Shown piece by piece: positions 42,424 to 51,726 of a DNA stretch of 64,000 nt. Numbering within the stretch: the stretch's first letter is position 1; every line of letters begins with the position of its first letter. This DNA is from Burkholderiales bacterium. Lineage in GTDB: Bacteria > Pseudomonadota > Gammaproteobacteria > Burkholderiales > Burkholderiaceae_C. The notes below the pieces were generated by a model. It saw only the letters and a list, made by a program, of their open reading frames with translations, made no database searches and was not told the DNA's origin. The stretch is taken from the NCBI GenBank assembly GCA_016223165.1, contig JACRPO010000005.1:434001-498000 (forward strand). The letters are read 5' to 3'. A program made the position numbers and the translations under genes.

Positions 42424-43728
42424 ATGAACCTGCGCCGCCGGTTGCCCCGCTCCCTGCCTTTCGCCGCCAGCATGGCCGCGACCCTCCTGACCCTGCTGAT
42501 TGCGGCCTGCGGCGGCAAGAGCCAACCCGGCGCCGGCGCGGGCCATGGCGGCCCTGGTGGCCCCGGTGGTCCGGGCGGTGCGATGCCGCCGATGCCCGTG
42601 TCGGTGCTGGTCGTGAAGCAGCAGGTCGTGCCGGTGCTCGTCGACGCCGTCGGCCAGGCCGAAGGGGCGAAGGAAGTCGAGGTCCGCGCGCGTGTGGGCG
42701 GTGTGCTGCAGCGCCAGGCCTATCGCGAAGGCGAGCCCATCCGGGCCGGCGCGCCGATGTTCACGATCGACCGCGCGCCCTTCGAGATCGCGCTGGCGCA
42801 GGCGCGCGCCGCGCTGGCGCAGGAGCAGGCGCGCGTCGAGCAGGCGCGGCGCGAGGCGGCACGCCTGAAGCCGCTGGCCGACATGCAGGCCGTCTCGCGG
42901 CGCGAAGCCGACGACGCGGCCAGCCAGCTGGCACTGGCCGAAGCGGCGCTCGGCGTGCAGCAGGCGCGCATCCGCGAGGCCGAGCTCAACCTCTCGTACA
43001 CCTCGGTCGCAGCGCCGATCTCGGGCATCACCACGCGGGCCGAGAAGAGCCAGGGCAGCCTCGTCAGCGTCAGCGACGGGTTGCTCGCGCGCATCATGCA
43101 GACCGACCCGATCTGGGTGCGCTTCTCGCTGAGCGAGGCCGAGTACGCGCCGCTGAAGGGCCAGCGTGGCGCGATCGTGCGCCTGCTCGGGCCCGACGGC
43201 CGGCCGCTCGGGCCGACCGGCAAGCTCAACTACACCGGGGCGAGCGTCGATGCACGGCTGGGCACCATCGGACTGCGCGCCGAGTTCTCGAACCCCGGGC
43301 TCACGGTGCTGCCGGGGCAGTTCGTGCGCGCGCAGGTGCAGTCGGGCACCGAGCGCGCCTGGCTCGTGCCGCAGGCGGCCGTGCAGGCCGGCGAGCAGGG
43401 CAAGTTCGTCTGGGTGATCCGCGACGGCAAGGCCACGCCGGCGCCTGTCGAGGTCGGCGGCTGGGTCGGCGCCGACTGGGTGGTGCGCAAGGGCCTCGCC
43501 GACGGCGATGCGGTGATCACGAACAACCTCATCAAGATGCGCCCCGGTGCGCCGGTGCAGCCGATGGCGGCGCAGCCGGGTGCCGGCGCAGGCGGCGCGG
43601 CCTCGGCGCCTCAGGGTGCCGGCAGCGGTGCTGGCAGTGGCGCCACAGCGGCGCCCTCGGCCTCCGCACCGGCCCGGTCCTCCTCGGCGGGTTCGGCCGC
43701 CCCGGCCGCATCAAGCGCCTCCCGTTGA
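42424..43728 (+). CDS. RND efflux periplasmic adaptor lipoprotein (AcrA/MexA-like)
   Basis: A 434-residue membrane fusion protein. The lipobox is L-L-I-A-A-C (Cys30), then a Gly/Pro-rich spacer. The lipoyl halves, the alpha-hairpin rich in Gln/Ala/Arg (~110-185), the beta-barrel and the membrane-proximal domain follow in the usual order. A ~50-residue Ala/Ser/Gly tail ends it. It joins the inner pump to the outer channel. It is 16 bp upstream of the pump gene. Confidence 0.92.
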   Translation: MNLRRRLPRSLPFAASMAATLLTLLIAACGGKSQPGAGAGHGGPGGPGGPGGAMPPMPVSVLVVKQQVVPVLVDAVGQAEGAKEVEVRARVGGVLQRQAYREGEPIRAGAPMFTIDRAPFEIALAQARAALAQEQARVEQARREAARLKPLADMQAVSRREADDAASQLALAEAALGVQQARIREAELNLSYTSVAAPISGITTRAEKSQGSLVSVSDGLLARIMQTDPIWVRFSLSEAEYAPLKGQRGAIVRLLGPDGRPLGPTGKLNYTGASVDARLGTIGLRAEFSNPGLTVLPGQFVRAQVQSGTERAWLVPQAAVQAGEQGKFVWVIRDGKATPAPVEVGGWVGADWVVRKGLADGDAVITNNLIKMRPGAPVQPMAAQPGAGAGGAASAPQGAGSGAGSGATAAPSASAPARSSSAGSAAPAASSASR

Positions 43729-43744
43729 GCGCCGGGGACCACCG

Positions 43745-46700
43745 ATGACTTCCCGCTTCTTCATCGAGCGGCCGGTGTTCGCGGCCGTCATGTCGATCGT
43801 GATCCTGCTGGCGGGCCTCATGGCGCTGCGCATCCTGCCGATCGCGCAGTACCCCGAGATCGCGCCGCCGACGGTGACGATCACCGCCACCTATCCCGGC
43901 GCCTCGGCCGAGACGCTGGCCACCACGGTGGCCGCGCCGATCGAGGAGCAGCTGTCGGGCGTCGAGAACCTGCTCTATTTCCAGAGCAGCAGCTCGTCGA
44001 ACGGCCAGACGACGATCACCGCCACCTTCGAGGTCGGCACCGACATCGACAAGGCCACGTTCAACATCAACAACCGCGTGCAGCTGGCCACGCCGCGCCT
44101 TCCCGACGAGGTGCGGCGCAACGGTGTCGTCGTCGCCAAGCGCTCGATGAACTTCCTGCTCGTCGTCGCGCTCAATTCGCCCAAGGGCACTTACGACTCG
44201 CTGTACCTGAGCAACTACGCGACGCAGAACGTGCTCGACGAGTTGAAGCGCGTGCCCGGCGCCGGCGACGTGCAGATCTTCGGCGCGCGCGACTACTCGA
44301 TGCGCCTGTGGCTGCAGCCGGACAAGATGGCGCGCCTGGGCGTCACCACCGGCGACATCGCGGCTGCGGTGAACGCGCAGAACGCGCAGTTCGCCGCCGG
44401 CAAGATCGGCGCCGACCCGGCACCCAAGGGCCAGCAGCTCGTCTACACGGTCACCGCACGCGGGCGCCTGGTCGAGCCCGAGCAGTTCGGCGACATCATC
44501 GTGCGCTCGGGCGGCACGAACGCGGGCGCCGTCGGCGGCAGCGGCGTGCTGCGCCTGAAGGACGTGGCGCGCATCGAACTCGGCGCGCAGAGCTACGACG
44601 CCACCAACAGCGTCAACGGCCAGCCGGCCATCGCGCTGGCGGTCTTCCTCGCCTCGGGCGCCAATGCGCTCGACGCGGGCGCCGCCGTCAAGCAGCGCAT
44701 CGCCGAGCTGAAGAAGGAGCGCTTCCCGGCCGACATCGACTACCTGATCCCCTACGACACGACGCGCTTCGTCTCGGCCTCGATCAAGGAGGTCGTCACC
44801 ACGGTGGTCGAGGCGGCGCTGATCGTGCTCGCCGTCGTCTTCATCTTCCTGCAGACCTGGCGCGCGACGCTGATCCCGATGCTGGCCGTGCCGGTGAGCC
44901 TGATCGGCACCTTCGCCGGGCTGTGGCTGGCCGGCTTCTCGATCAACACGCTGACGCTGTTCGCGATGGTGCTGGCCATCGGCATCGTCGTCGACGACGC
45001 CATCGTTGTGCTCGAGAACGTCGAGCGCCTCATCCGCGAGGAGAAGATGGCGCCGATGGAGGCCGCCATCGAGGCCATGCGCGAGGTCTCGGGCGCGGTC
45101 ATCGGCATCGTGCTCGTGCTCGCGGCGGTGTTCATCCCGGTGGCCTTTCTCGGCGGCATCGCGGGCACGCTGTACCGGCAGTTCGCGGTGACGGTGACGA
45201 TCGCGGTGCTCATTTCCGGCTTCATCGCGCTCACGTTGACGCCGGCGCTGTGCGCGCTGCTGCTCAAGCCCGAGCACGGTGGCTGGAGCGAGCGGGTGTT
45301 CGCGCCCTTCAACCGCTTCTTCGGCTGGATGACGGGGCGTTTCATACGCGGCGTGGACCTCGTGCTGCACCACCGGATCATCTCGCTCGTCGCCTTCGCG
45401 GCGTTGATCGGTGGCGCAGCGTGGCTCTTCGCGCGCGTGCCGGGCAGCTTCGTGCCGGCCGAGGACCAGGGCTACATCATCGCCGTGGCCGCGCTGCCCG
45501 ACGGCGCCACGCTCGAGCGCACCGAGAAGAGCACCGAGCAGATGCGCAAGATGATGAAGGACAACGCCGCGGTCGAGAACTTCTTCATCGTCAACGGCTT
45601 CGACCTCATCGGCGGCGGCACCAAGCCCAACTCGGCGACGATGTTCCTGCCCATGAAGCCGTGGGAGCAGCGCCGGCAGAGCTCGCAGGAGCTGGCCGGC
45701 GAATTCAGCGGCAAGGGCTTCGCGCTGCCCGACGGCATCGCCTTCGCGTTCAACCCGCCGCCGATCCTCGGCCTGGGCCAGGCGGGCGGCTTCGAGTTCT
45801 ACGTGCAGGGGCGCCTGTCCGGCGACACGGCAGCGCTGGCGCAGGTGACGAACGACTTCGTCGCTGCGCTGCAGGCGCGGCCCGAGCTCGACGGCCTGAC
45901 CACCTTCTTCCGCCCCACCGTGCCGCAGCTGCGCGTCGAGGTAGACCGCGAGAAGGCGCTGGCGCTCGGCGTCAGCACGACCGATGTCTTCGCGGCGCTG
46001 CAGGCGCAGATGGGTTCGCTGTACGTCAACGACTTCAACAAGTCCGGCCGCACCTACCGCGTCACGATGCAGGCCGATGCCACCTACCGCAGCAGGCCCG
46101 AGGACATCGGCGCCATCCACGTGCGCAGCGCCAGCACCGGCCAGATGGTGCCGCTGAAGGCGCTGATCCGCGTCAACACGCTCATCGGCCCCGAGCAGAT
46201 CGAGCGCTACAACAGCTATGTCGCGGCCAAGGTCATCGGTGGCACGAAGCCGGGCTTCAGCTCGGGCGAAGGCCTCGCGGCCGTGGAGGCGGTGGCGCGC
46301 GAGGTGCTGCCGCCCGGCTACAGCTTCGAGTGGACGGCGCAGGCTTTCCAGGAGAAGCGCACCGGCAGCGCCTCGGTCTTCGCGTTCGGCTTCGCGCTCG
46401 TCATGGTCTACCTCATCCTCTCGGCGCTCTACGAGCGCTGGGGCGTGCCGCTCGCTGTCGTGCTCGCCGTGCCCTTCGCGGTGACGGGCGCGCTGCTCGC
46501 CGTCTTCCTGCGCGCGATGAGCAACGACATCTACTTCCAGATCGGGCTGGTCGTGCTCATCGGCCTGGCGGCGAAGAACGCCATCCTGATCGCCGAGTTC
46601 GCGATGCAGGGCATGGAGGCGGGAAAGACCGCGATGCAGGCGGCGCAGGAGGCGGCGCGATTGCGCTTCCGGCCCATCCTCATGACCTCGCTCGCCTTCG

Positions 46701-46891
46701 TGATGGGCGTCGTGCCGCTGGTGCTGGCCACCGGTGCCGGCGCGGCGGCACGGCAGTCGATGGGCACCGGCGTCTTCGGCGGCATGATCGTCGCCACCTT
46801 CGTGGCGCCGCTCTTCGTGCCGCTCTTCTTCAGCCTGCTGGCGAGGAAGCCGCGACCGGTGCACACCCACCACGCGGGGGGCGAGGAATGA
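43745..46891 (+). CDS. HAE1-family RND multidrug efflux pump (AcrB/MexB-like)
   Basis: A 1048-residue inner-membrane proton/drug antiporter, normal AcrB length. It begins M-T-S-R-F-F-I-E-R-P-V-F-A, typical of HAE1 pumps. The proton-relay aspartates lie in I-V-V-D-D-A-I-V-V-L-E-N-V-E-R, and a G-L-A-A-K-N-A-I-L-I segment holds the relay lysine. Substrates are probably hydrophobic drugs or toxic compounds; the exact range cannot be read from sequence. The stop overlaps the outer-membrane gene start (ATGA). Confidence 0.95.
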   Translation: MTSRFFIERPVFAAVMSIVILLAGLMALRILPIAQYPEIAPPTVTITATYPGASAETLATTVAAPIEEQLSGVENLLYFQSSSSSNGQTTITATFEVGTDIDKATFNINNRVQLATPRLPDEVRRNGVVVAKRSMNFLLVVALNSPKGTYDSLYLSNYATQNVLDELKRVPGAGDVQIFGARDYSMRLWLQPDKMARLGVTTGDIAAAVNAQNAQFAAGKIGADPAPKGQQLVYTVTARGRLVEPEQFGDIIVRSGGTNAGAVGGSGVLRLKDVARIELGAQSYDATNSVNGQPAIALAVFLASGANALDAGAAVKQRIAELKKERFPADIDYLIPYDTTRFVSASIKEVVTTVVEAALIVLAVVFIFLQTWRATLIPMLAVPVSLIGTFAGLWLAGFSINTLTLFAMVLAIGIVVDDAIVVLENVERLIREEKMAPMEAAIEAMREVSGAVIGIVLVLAAVFIPVAFLGGIAGTLYRQFAVTVTIAVLISGFIALTLTPALCALLLKPEHGGWSERVFAPFNRFFGWMTGRFIRGVDLVLHHRIISLVAFAALIGGAAWLFARVPGSFVPAEDQGYIIAVAALPDGATLERTEKSTEQMRKMMKDNAAVENFFIVNGFDLIGGGTKPNSATMFLPMKPWEQRRQSSQELAGEFSGKGFALPDGIAFAFNPPPILGLGQAGGFEFYVQGRLSGDTAALAQVTNDFVAALQARPELDGLTTFFRPTVPQLRVEVDREKALALGVSTTDVFAALQAQMGSLYVNDFNKSGRTYRVTMQADATYRSRPEDIGAIHVRSASTGQMVPLKALIRVNTLIGPEQIERYNSYVAAKVIGGTKPGFSSGEGLAAVEAVAREVLPPGYSFEWTAQAFQEKRTGSASVFAFGFALVMVYLILSALYERWGVPLAVVLAVPFAVTGALLAVFLRAMSNDIYFQIGLVVLIGLAAKNAILIAEFAMQGMEAGKTAMQAAQEAARLRFRPILMTSLAFVMGVVPLVLATGAGAAARQSMGTGVFGGMIVATFVAPLFVPLFFSLLARKPRPVHTHHAGGEE

Positions 46892-48333
46892 AGCGCGCGC
46901 GACAACTCATGGGCGATGCGGGGCGCGCGACGCTCTGTGCGGCCGTCCTGGCTTTCGTCGGCACGGGCTGCACGACGCTGGGCCCCGACTACCAGCGGCC
47001 CGCGGTCGCGCTGCCGGCCGACTTCGGCACGCCGGCCGAGGCGCCCGCGGGCGCCGTCGCCGCGCTGGCGCCCGACTGGTGGACGCTCTTCGGCGACCGC
47101 GCGCTCGACGCGCTCGTGACGAAGGCGCTCGCGGCCAATGCCGACGTGGTGCAGGCCGTGGCGCGTGTCGAGCAGGCCGATGCGCTGGCGCGCGAAGCGG
47201 CCGGCGCCTCGTGGCCGACGCTGAATGCCGGCGCCAACGCCGGCCGCGCGCGCACGAGCGCGCGCTCGCGCAACAGCCCCACCGGCATGGCGATCGAGGA
47301 CAACAACTTCACCGCCTCGCTGTCCACCGCGTTCGAGCTCGACCTCTGGGGCCGCCTCGCGCGCGCCAACGAGGCGGCGCGTGCGCAGCTGCTGGCCGGG
47401 CAGGCGGCGCGCGACACGGTGCGCCTGACGGTGGCCGGCGCGGTGGCGCAGGGTTGGTTCGCGCTGCGCTCGCTGGACGAGCAGATCGCCACGCAGCGCG
47501 CCACGCTGCGCTCGCGCGAGGAGAGCGTGCGCGTCATCGGCCAGCGGCTCTCGGGCGGCGCGTCGAGCCGGCTCGACGCCGAGCAGGCCGAGGTGCAGCG
47601 GGCCGACGCGGCGCTCGTGCTGCGCGAGCTGCAGCGGCAGCGCCAGCTGGCGCAGTCGCAGATCGGGCTGCTGGTCGGCGAGCCGGGCTGGGCCCTGGCG
47701 GAGTCGCCGCTGGCCGCGCAGGCACCGCCGCCGCTGCCGCCGCCGGGGCTGCCTTCGGCGCTGCTCGAACGCCGGCCCGACATCCGGCGCGCCGAGGAAC
47801 TGCTCGTGGCGGCCAACGCGCAGATCGGCATCGCGCGCGCGGCGATGTACCCGTCGTTGTCGCTGACCGGTGCCTTCGGCTTCGAAAGCACCGACCTCGG
47901 GCGCTTGTTCGAGGCGCCGGCGCGCTTCTGGTCGCTCGGCTTCGGGCTCGCCTTGCCCCTCTTCGACGGCGGGCGCAATGCGGCGCGCGTGGACGCGGCC
48001 GGCGCGCGCCAGCGCGAGGCGGTGGCCGCCTACCAGCAGGCGGTGTCCACGGCCTTCAAGGAAACGGCCGACGCCCTGGCCAGCCTGCGCGCGGCGCGCG
48101 AGTCGCAGGTCGACACCGAGGCGCGCAGCGCCGCCGCCGAACGCGCGCTGAAGCTCGCGCAGGCGCGCTTCGGCGCGGGCTACGCGGGCTCGCTCGAACG
48201 CCTCGAGGCCGAGCGCAGCGCCGCCGCCGCGGCGCTGGAGGTCGTGCGCAATCGCGAGCGGCAACTCGCCGCCTCGGTCGAGCTGATGAAGGCCCTGGGC
48301 GGCGGCTGGGCGGGGCTGCCCGAGCGCAGGTAG
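46888..48333 (+). CDS. RND outer membrane lipoprotein channel (NodT/OprM family)
   Basis: A 481-residue outer-membrane factor. The lipobox is F-V-G-T-G-C (Cys28) followed by T-T-L-G-P-D-Y-x-R-P, the family N-terminus. Two repeats of the TolC-type helical barrel follow (~60-265 and ~270-470), with L-D-L-W-G-R in the first and L-P-L-F-D-G-G in the second. It completes the tripartite pump. The start overlaps the pump stop by ATGA. Confidence 0.95.
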   Translation: MKRARQLMGDAGRATLCAAVLAFVGTGCTTLGPDYQRPAVALPADFGTPAEAPAGAVAALAPDWWTLFGDRALDALVTKALAANADVVQAVARVEQADALAREAAGASWPTLNAGANAGRARTSARSRNSPTGMAIEDNNFTASLSTAFELDLWGRLARANEAARAQLLAGQAARDTVRLTVAGAVAQGWFALRSLDEQIATQRATLRSREESVRVIGQRLSGGASSRLDAEQAEVQRADAALVLRELQRQRQLAQSQIGLLVGEPGWALAESPLAAQAPPPLPPPGLPSALLERRPDIRRAEELLVAANAQIGIARAAMYPSLSLTGAFGFESTDLGRLFEAPARFWSLGFGLALPLFDGGRNAARVDAAGARQREAVAAYQQAVSTAFKETADALASLRAARESQVDTEARSAAAERALKLAQARFGAGYAGSLERLEAERSAAAAALEVVRNRERQLAASVELMKALGGGWAGLPERR

Positions 48334-48450
48334 CGCGCTGTGCCAGCCGGCGGCGGCTCGCGGGCGCGCGCCGCCACAATCGTCACGCTCGACCGGCGGG
48401 CGTGACTGGCGGGCACACTGGCGGGCAATGAGAGGGTCGAACGAGCAGCG

Positions 48451-49461
48451 ATGGCGAATACCGAGCGCCTGTACAAGATCGAGCGCCTCATCCGCGTGCG
48501 CGGCGTCGTCGGCTTCCAGGCGCTGCGCGATGAGCTCGAGGTGTCGCCCGCGACGCTGAAGCGCGACCTCGAGTACCTGCGCAGCCGTCTGGGCGCGCCC
48601 ATCGAATACGACCGCGAGGCCAACGGCTACCGGCTCGGCGTGCAGGCGGCGGGCGCGCCGGGGCAGAGGTACGAGCTGCCGGGCCTGTGGTTCGACGAGA
48701 GCGAGCTCTACTCGCTGCTGATGGCGCATCAGCTGCTCGCCGGGCTCGACGAGGAGGGGCTGCTCGCGCGCCACCTGCAGCCCTTGCTCGAGCGCATCCA
48801 CCAGCTGCTCGGCAGCGGCGACGGCAGCGCGGCCGGCGCGGCGCTGCAGCAACGCGTGCGCGTCGTCAGCGCGCTGAAGCGCCCGGTGCCCAGCCGCTTC
48901 TTCCAGCGCGTGGCCGAGGCGCTGCTGCAGCGCCGCCGCCTGCACCTGCGCTACCTGACGCGCGGCAGGCGCGAGAGTGGCGAGCGCGACGTCTCGCCGC
49001 AGCGCCTGGTGCACTACCGCAGCACCTGGTACCTCGACGCCTGGTGCCACCGCGTCGAGGGGCTGCGCCGCTTCGCGCTCGATGCCATCGAGGACGCCGT
49101 GGTGCTGGAGCAGAAGGCGCGCGAGCTGCCGCTGGCGGAAGTGGCGCGCAACATGGACGCCGGCTACGGCATCTACGCCGGGGGCGGAAGCGGCGCGAGC
49201 GGCAAGGACCGGCGCTGGGCGACGCTGCGCTTCGACCGCACCGCGGCGCAGTGGGCCGGCCGCGAGCAGTGGCACCCCGAGCAGCAGGGGCGCTGGCTCG
49301 GCGACGGCCGCTACGAGCTGCGCGTGCCCTATGTCGAGGAGACCGAGCTCGTGATGGACATCCTGCGCCAGGGCGAGCAGGTCGAGGTGTTGGAGCCGGC
49401 CGCGCTCAGGCGCTCCGTGCGGGCGCGGCTGGAGGCCGCCGTTGCGCTGTACCGGCCCTAG
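48451..49461 (+). CDS. HTH/WYL-domain transcription regulator
   Basis: A 336-residue regulator. Residues ~1-65 are a DeoR-like winged helix (L-E-V-S-P-A-T-L-K-R-D-L-E-Y-L), ~150-235 a WYL domain with W-Y-L-D-A-W-C-H and R-F-A-L-D-A-I, and ~260-335 a WCX C-terminal domain. WYL regulators sense nucleic acids or small nucleotide-like ligands and often control stress or defence genes. Its target is unknown; the RND pump operon lies 118 bp upstream and the alpha/beta-hydrolase gene converges 21 bp downstream. Confidence 0.9.
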   Translation: MANTERLYKIERLIRVRGVVGFQALRDELEVSPATLKRDLEYLRSRLGAPIEYDREANGYRLGVQAAGAPGQRYELPGLWFDESELYSLLMAHQLLAGLDEEGLLARHLQPLLERIHQLLGSGDGSAAGAALQQRVRVVSALKRPVPSRFFQRVAEALLQRRRLHLRYLTRGRRESGERDVSPQRLVHYRSTWYLDAWCHRVEGLRRFALDAIEDAVVLEQKARELPLAEVARNMDAGYGIYAGGGSGASGKDRRWATLRFDRTAAQWAGREQWHPEQQGRWLGDGRYELRVPYVEETELVMDILRQGEQVEVLEPAALRRSVRARLEAAVALYRP

Positions 49462-49482
49462 CGGCTCGGCTGCGGGTGCGGC

Positions 49483-50571
49483 CTACGGGTGCGGCCGCTC
49501 CACGCCGAGCCCCGCTTCACGCGCGAACACGATCGCCTGGCCGCGGTTTTCGACCCGCAGGCGGTCGAAGATGGCCGACACCTGGTTGCGCACGGTCTTG
49601 TCCGACAGGCCCAGCGCGGCCGCGATCTGCGCGTTGTCGCGGCCCTGCGCCAGCAACTCGAGCATTTCGCGCTGGCGCGCCGACAGCGACGCCAGCGCAG
49701 GATCGATGGCCTTGGCCGGCCCGGTCGAGAGGAAGGCCTGCACCGCCGAGAGCCAGCGCCGCCAGCCGGCCTCCTGCTCGAGCAGCAGGTGGTTGCGGCT
49801 GTCGATGGGCACGAACTGCGCGCCGGGGATGCCGGCGGCGATCAGGCGCCCCTCGGCGAAGGGCACGCGCACGTCTTCGGTGCTGTGCAGCACCAGCGTC
49901 GGGCAGCGCACCTGCGGCAGCAGGGCGGTCACGTCGATGGTGGCGAACTCGCGCATGAAGCGAGCCGCGTTGGCCGGTGAGGTCGAGATGCGCTCCATCT
50001 CGTTGAACCACTCGTGCTGTTCGTGCGTGCCGCAGGGGATGAACTGGGTGGTGAAGAACTGGCGGAACGCCTGGTCGTGCTTGCCCCAGCCCAGCTCGGC
50101 CAGGTGGCACATGGTCTCGGCCTCTTCGCGCAACTGCGGCGTATCGGCGCGCACCAGGCGGCCGCGTGCGTAGCCGCCATGCAGCACCAGGTGGGTGACG
50201 CGCTCGGGGTGGCGCACCGCGTAGGCGATGGCCACGGCGGCGCCCTGCGAGATGCCGAGCAGGGCGAAGCGGCGGGCGGCGAGCGCATCGACGACGGTTT
50301 CGAGGTCGCGCACCCAGCTCTCGAAGCTCAGGTCGCCCACCAGCCAGTCCGACAAGCCGCAGCCGCGCTCGTCGTAGCGCACGAAGGTGCCGTGGTTGGA
50401 CATGGCACGCAGCAGGTGGCTCCACACCGGGCTGTCCCAGTCCACCTCGAGGTGCGACAACCAGGTCGCCGCCTTGACCACGAGCGGCGCGCCACGGCCG
50501 CTGCTGGCATAGGCCAGGCGCACACCGTCCGGGCTGTGGGCAAAGCGGATCTGCTGCTGGATCGCCGTCAT
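49483..50571 (-). CDS. Alpha/beta-hydrolase fused to a LuxR-type DNA-binding domain
   Basis: A 362-residue two-domain protein. Residues ~8-275 form an alpha/beta hydrolase with an apparently intact triad: Ser108 in G-I-S-Q-G, Asp233 in S-T-E-D, and His261 in R-N-H. Residues ~293-355 are a LuxR/FixJ helix-turn-helix (L-S-A-R-Q-R-E-M-L-E-L-L-A-Q-G ... I-A-A-A-L-G-L-S-D-K-T-V-R-N-Q-V). There is no signal peptide. It may be a regulator that senses its ligand with the hydrolase domain, or an enzyme that controls its own pathway. It diverges from the lipoprotein/membrane operon starting at 50871 and is the obvious candidate regulator for it (inference). Confidence 0.88.
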   Translation of the reverse strand: MTAIQQQIRFAHSPDGVRLAYASSGRGAPLVVKAATWLSHLEVDWDSPVWSHLLRAMSNHGTFVRYDERGCGLSDWLVGDLSFESWVRDLETVVDALAARRFALLGISQGAAVAIAYAVRHPERVTHLVLHGGYARGRLVRADTPQLREEAETMCHLAELGWGKHDQAFRQFFTTQFIPCGTHEQHEWFNEMERISTSPANAARFMREFATIDVTALLPQVRCPTLVLHSTEDVRVPFAEGRLIAAGIPGAQFVPIDSRNHLLLEQEAGWRRWLSAVQAFLSTGPAKAIDPALASLSARQREMLELLAQGRDNAQIAAALGLSDKTVRNQVSAIFDRLRVENRGQAIVFAREAGLGVERPHP

Positions 50572-50870
50572 CGGAGGCTGCGCGGGGTGGCCGGCTGGCT
50601 GCCCGCGAGCTTAGTGCATCGTGCCGGCGGCGCGACGCCGAACGAGCGCCGGCGGCACGCTGCCCGCCTCCCCACGGCACGCACGCGACCCGTCTCCCGA
50701 CGGCTCCCCGTCCCCCCTCCCGAAGGGATGCCGCCGCCTCCTGACGGGACGCCGGTCCCGACCACGGCCGCGGCCGGCGCTGCCCGGATCCCGCGCACGG
50801 GACATCTGCCCGCAGACGAGCGTCAGTGGCCGGTGAACCATCGCGGCACTCCCACTGCCACACCGCCGCC
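50572..50870. other. Divergent intergenic region (299 bp)
   Basis: This gap separates the hydrolase-LuxR gene (minus) from the lipoprotein gene (plus) and must hold the promoters of both. It is very GC-rich and has several short GGGA/TCCC-type partial inverted repeats. I see no convincing -35/-10 pair, ORF or RNA gene in it. Confidence 0.5.
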
Positions 50871-51698
50871 ATGAAGACCCGCTCGAAGATCGCTCGATCC
50901 ACTTTCTGGGCCGGCGCGGCCGCCGCGCTGGCCTCGGCCACCGCCGCGGCCTTGCTCGCGGCCTGCGGTGCGCCGACCCTCGGCACGCCGCCGGCGGCCA
51001 CGGTCGTGCAAGCCGCCTTCAACATCGATGCCGCGCTGGCCCGGTACCGCGCCCTGCTGGGCCCGGACAACGGCGGCGAGCCTGGCGGCAAGCCCGCCGG
51101 GCGGCGCGAGATCAACTGGGACGGCGTGCCCGACGCGGTGGCCGCGCCGAACTTCATGCCGGCTGACTTCTTCAACGCTGCGCAGGCGCCACGCGCGCGC
51201 GGTGCGCACTTCACGACGCCCGGCACCGGCGTGCAAGCCAGCGCGAAGAGCGGCAACCCCACCGGCACGGCGGTGCGCTTCGGCCACATCAACCCGTCGT
51301 ATGCGGCGATCTTCAAGACTTCCAGCCCCGAGCGGCTGTTCTCGCCCGTCGGCAGCAATATCGTCGACCTCACCTTCTTCGTGCCCGGCACCCGGACCCC
51401 GGCGGCGGTGCGCGGCTTCGGCGCCGTGTACACCGATGTCGACCGGCCGCACACCTCGTTCGAGTACTTCGACCGCGACAACCGCTCGCTCGGGCGCTAT
51501 GCCGTGCCGGTGGCCAACGAGGGGCTGTCGTTCCTGGGCGTGGTGTTCGAGCGCGCGGTGGTCGCGCGCGTGCGCATCGAGTACGGCTCGACCGCGCTCG
51601 GCCCCAACGACGGGCCCGATGCCGACGTCTCGGTGATGGACGACTTCATCTACGGCGAGCCGCAAGCGCTGGGGCCGAAGGCATCGAGCGGCTATTGA
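50871..51698 (+). CDS. Putative lipoprotein of unknown function
   Basis: A 275-residue exported protein with a basic start, a hydrophobic stretch and lipobox L-L-A-A-C (Cys32). The mature part begins with a helix (F-N-I-D-A-A-L-A-R-Y-R), then G-R-R-E-I-N-W-D-G-V-P-D and a beta-rich region with G-F-G-A-V-Y-T-D-V-D. Proteins with this N-W-D-G-V-P-D pattern recur as uncharacterised exported proteins; I know no function. Aspartate-rich loops in the second half could bind calcium (inference). It is 28 bp upstream of the membrane-protein operon. Confidence 0.75.
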   Translation: MKTRSKIARSTFWAGAAAALASATAAALLAACGAPTLGTPPAATVVQAAFNIDAALARYRALLGPDNGGEPGGKPAGRREINWDGVPDAVAAPNFMPADFFNAAQAPRARGAHFTTPGTGVQASAKSGNPTGTAVRFGHINPSYAAIFKTSSPERLFSPVGSNIVDLTFFVPGTRTPAAVRGFGAVYTDVDRPHTSFEYFDRDNRSLGRYAVPVANEGLSFLGVVFERAVVARVRIEYGSTALGPNDGPDADVSVMDDFIYGEPQALGPKASSGY

Positions 51699-51726
51699 GC
51701 GCAGCGGCGACGCATCGCAGCCCCAC

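Noticed and set aside
43532..46873. 1113-codon open frame antisense to the HAE1 pump
   Set aside because: It mirrors the pump gene and has the biased composition of a shadow frame, with no domain.
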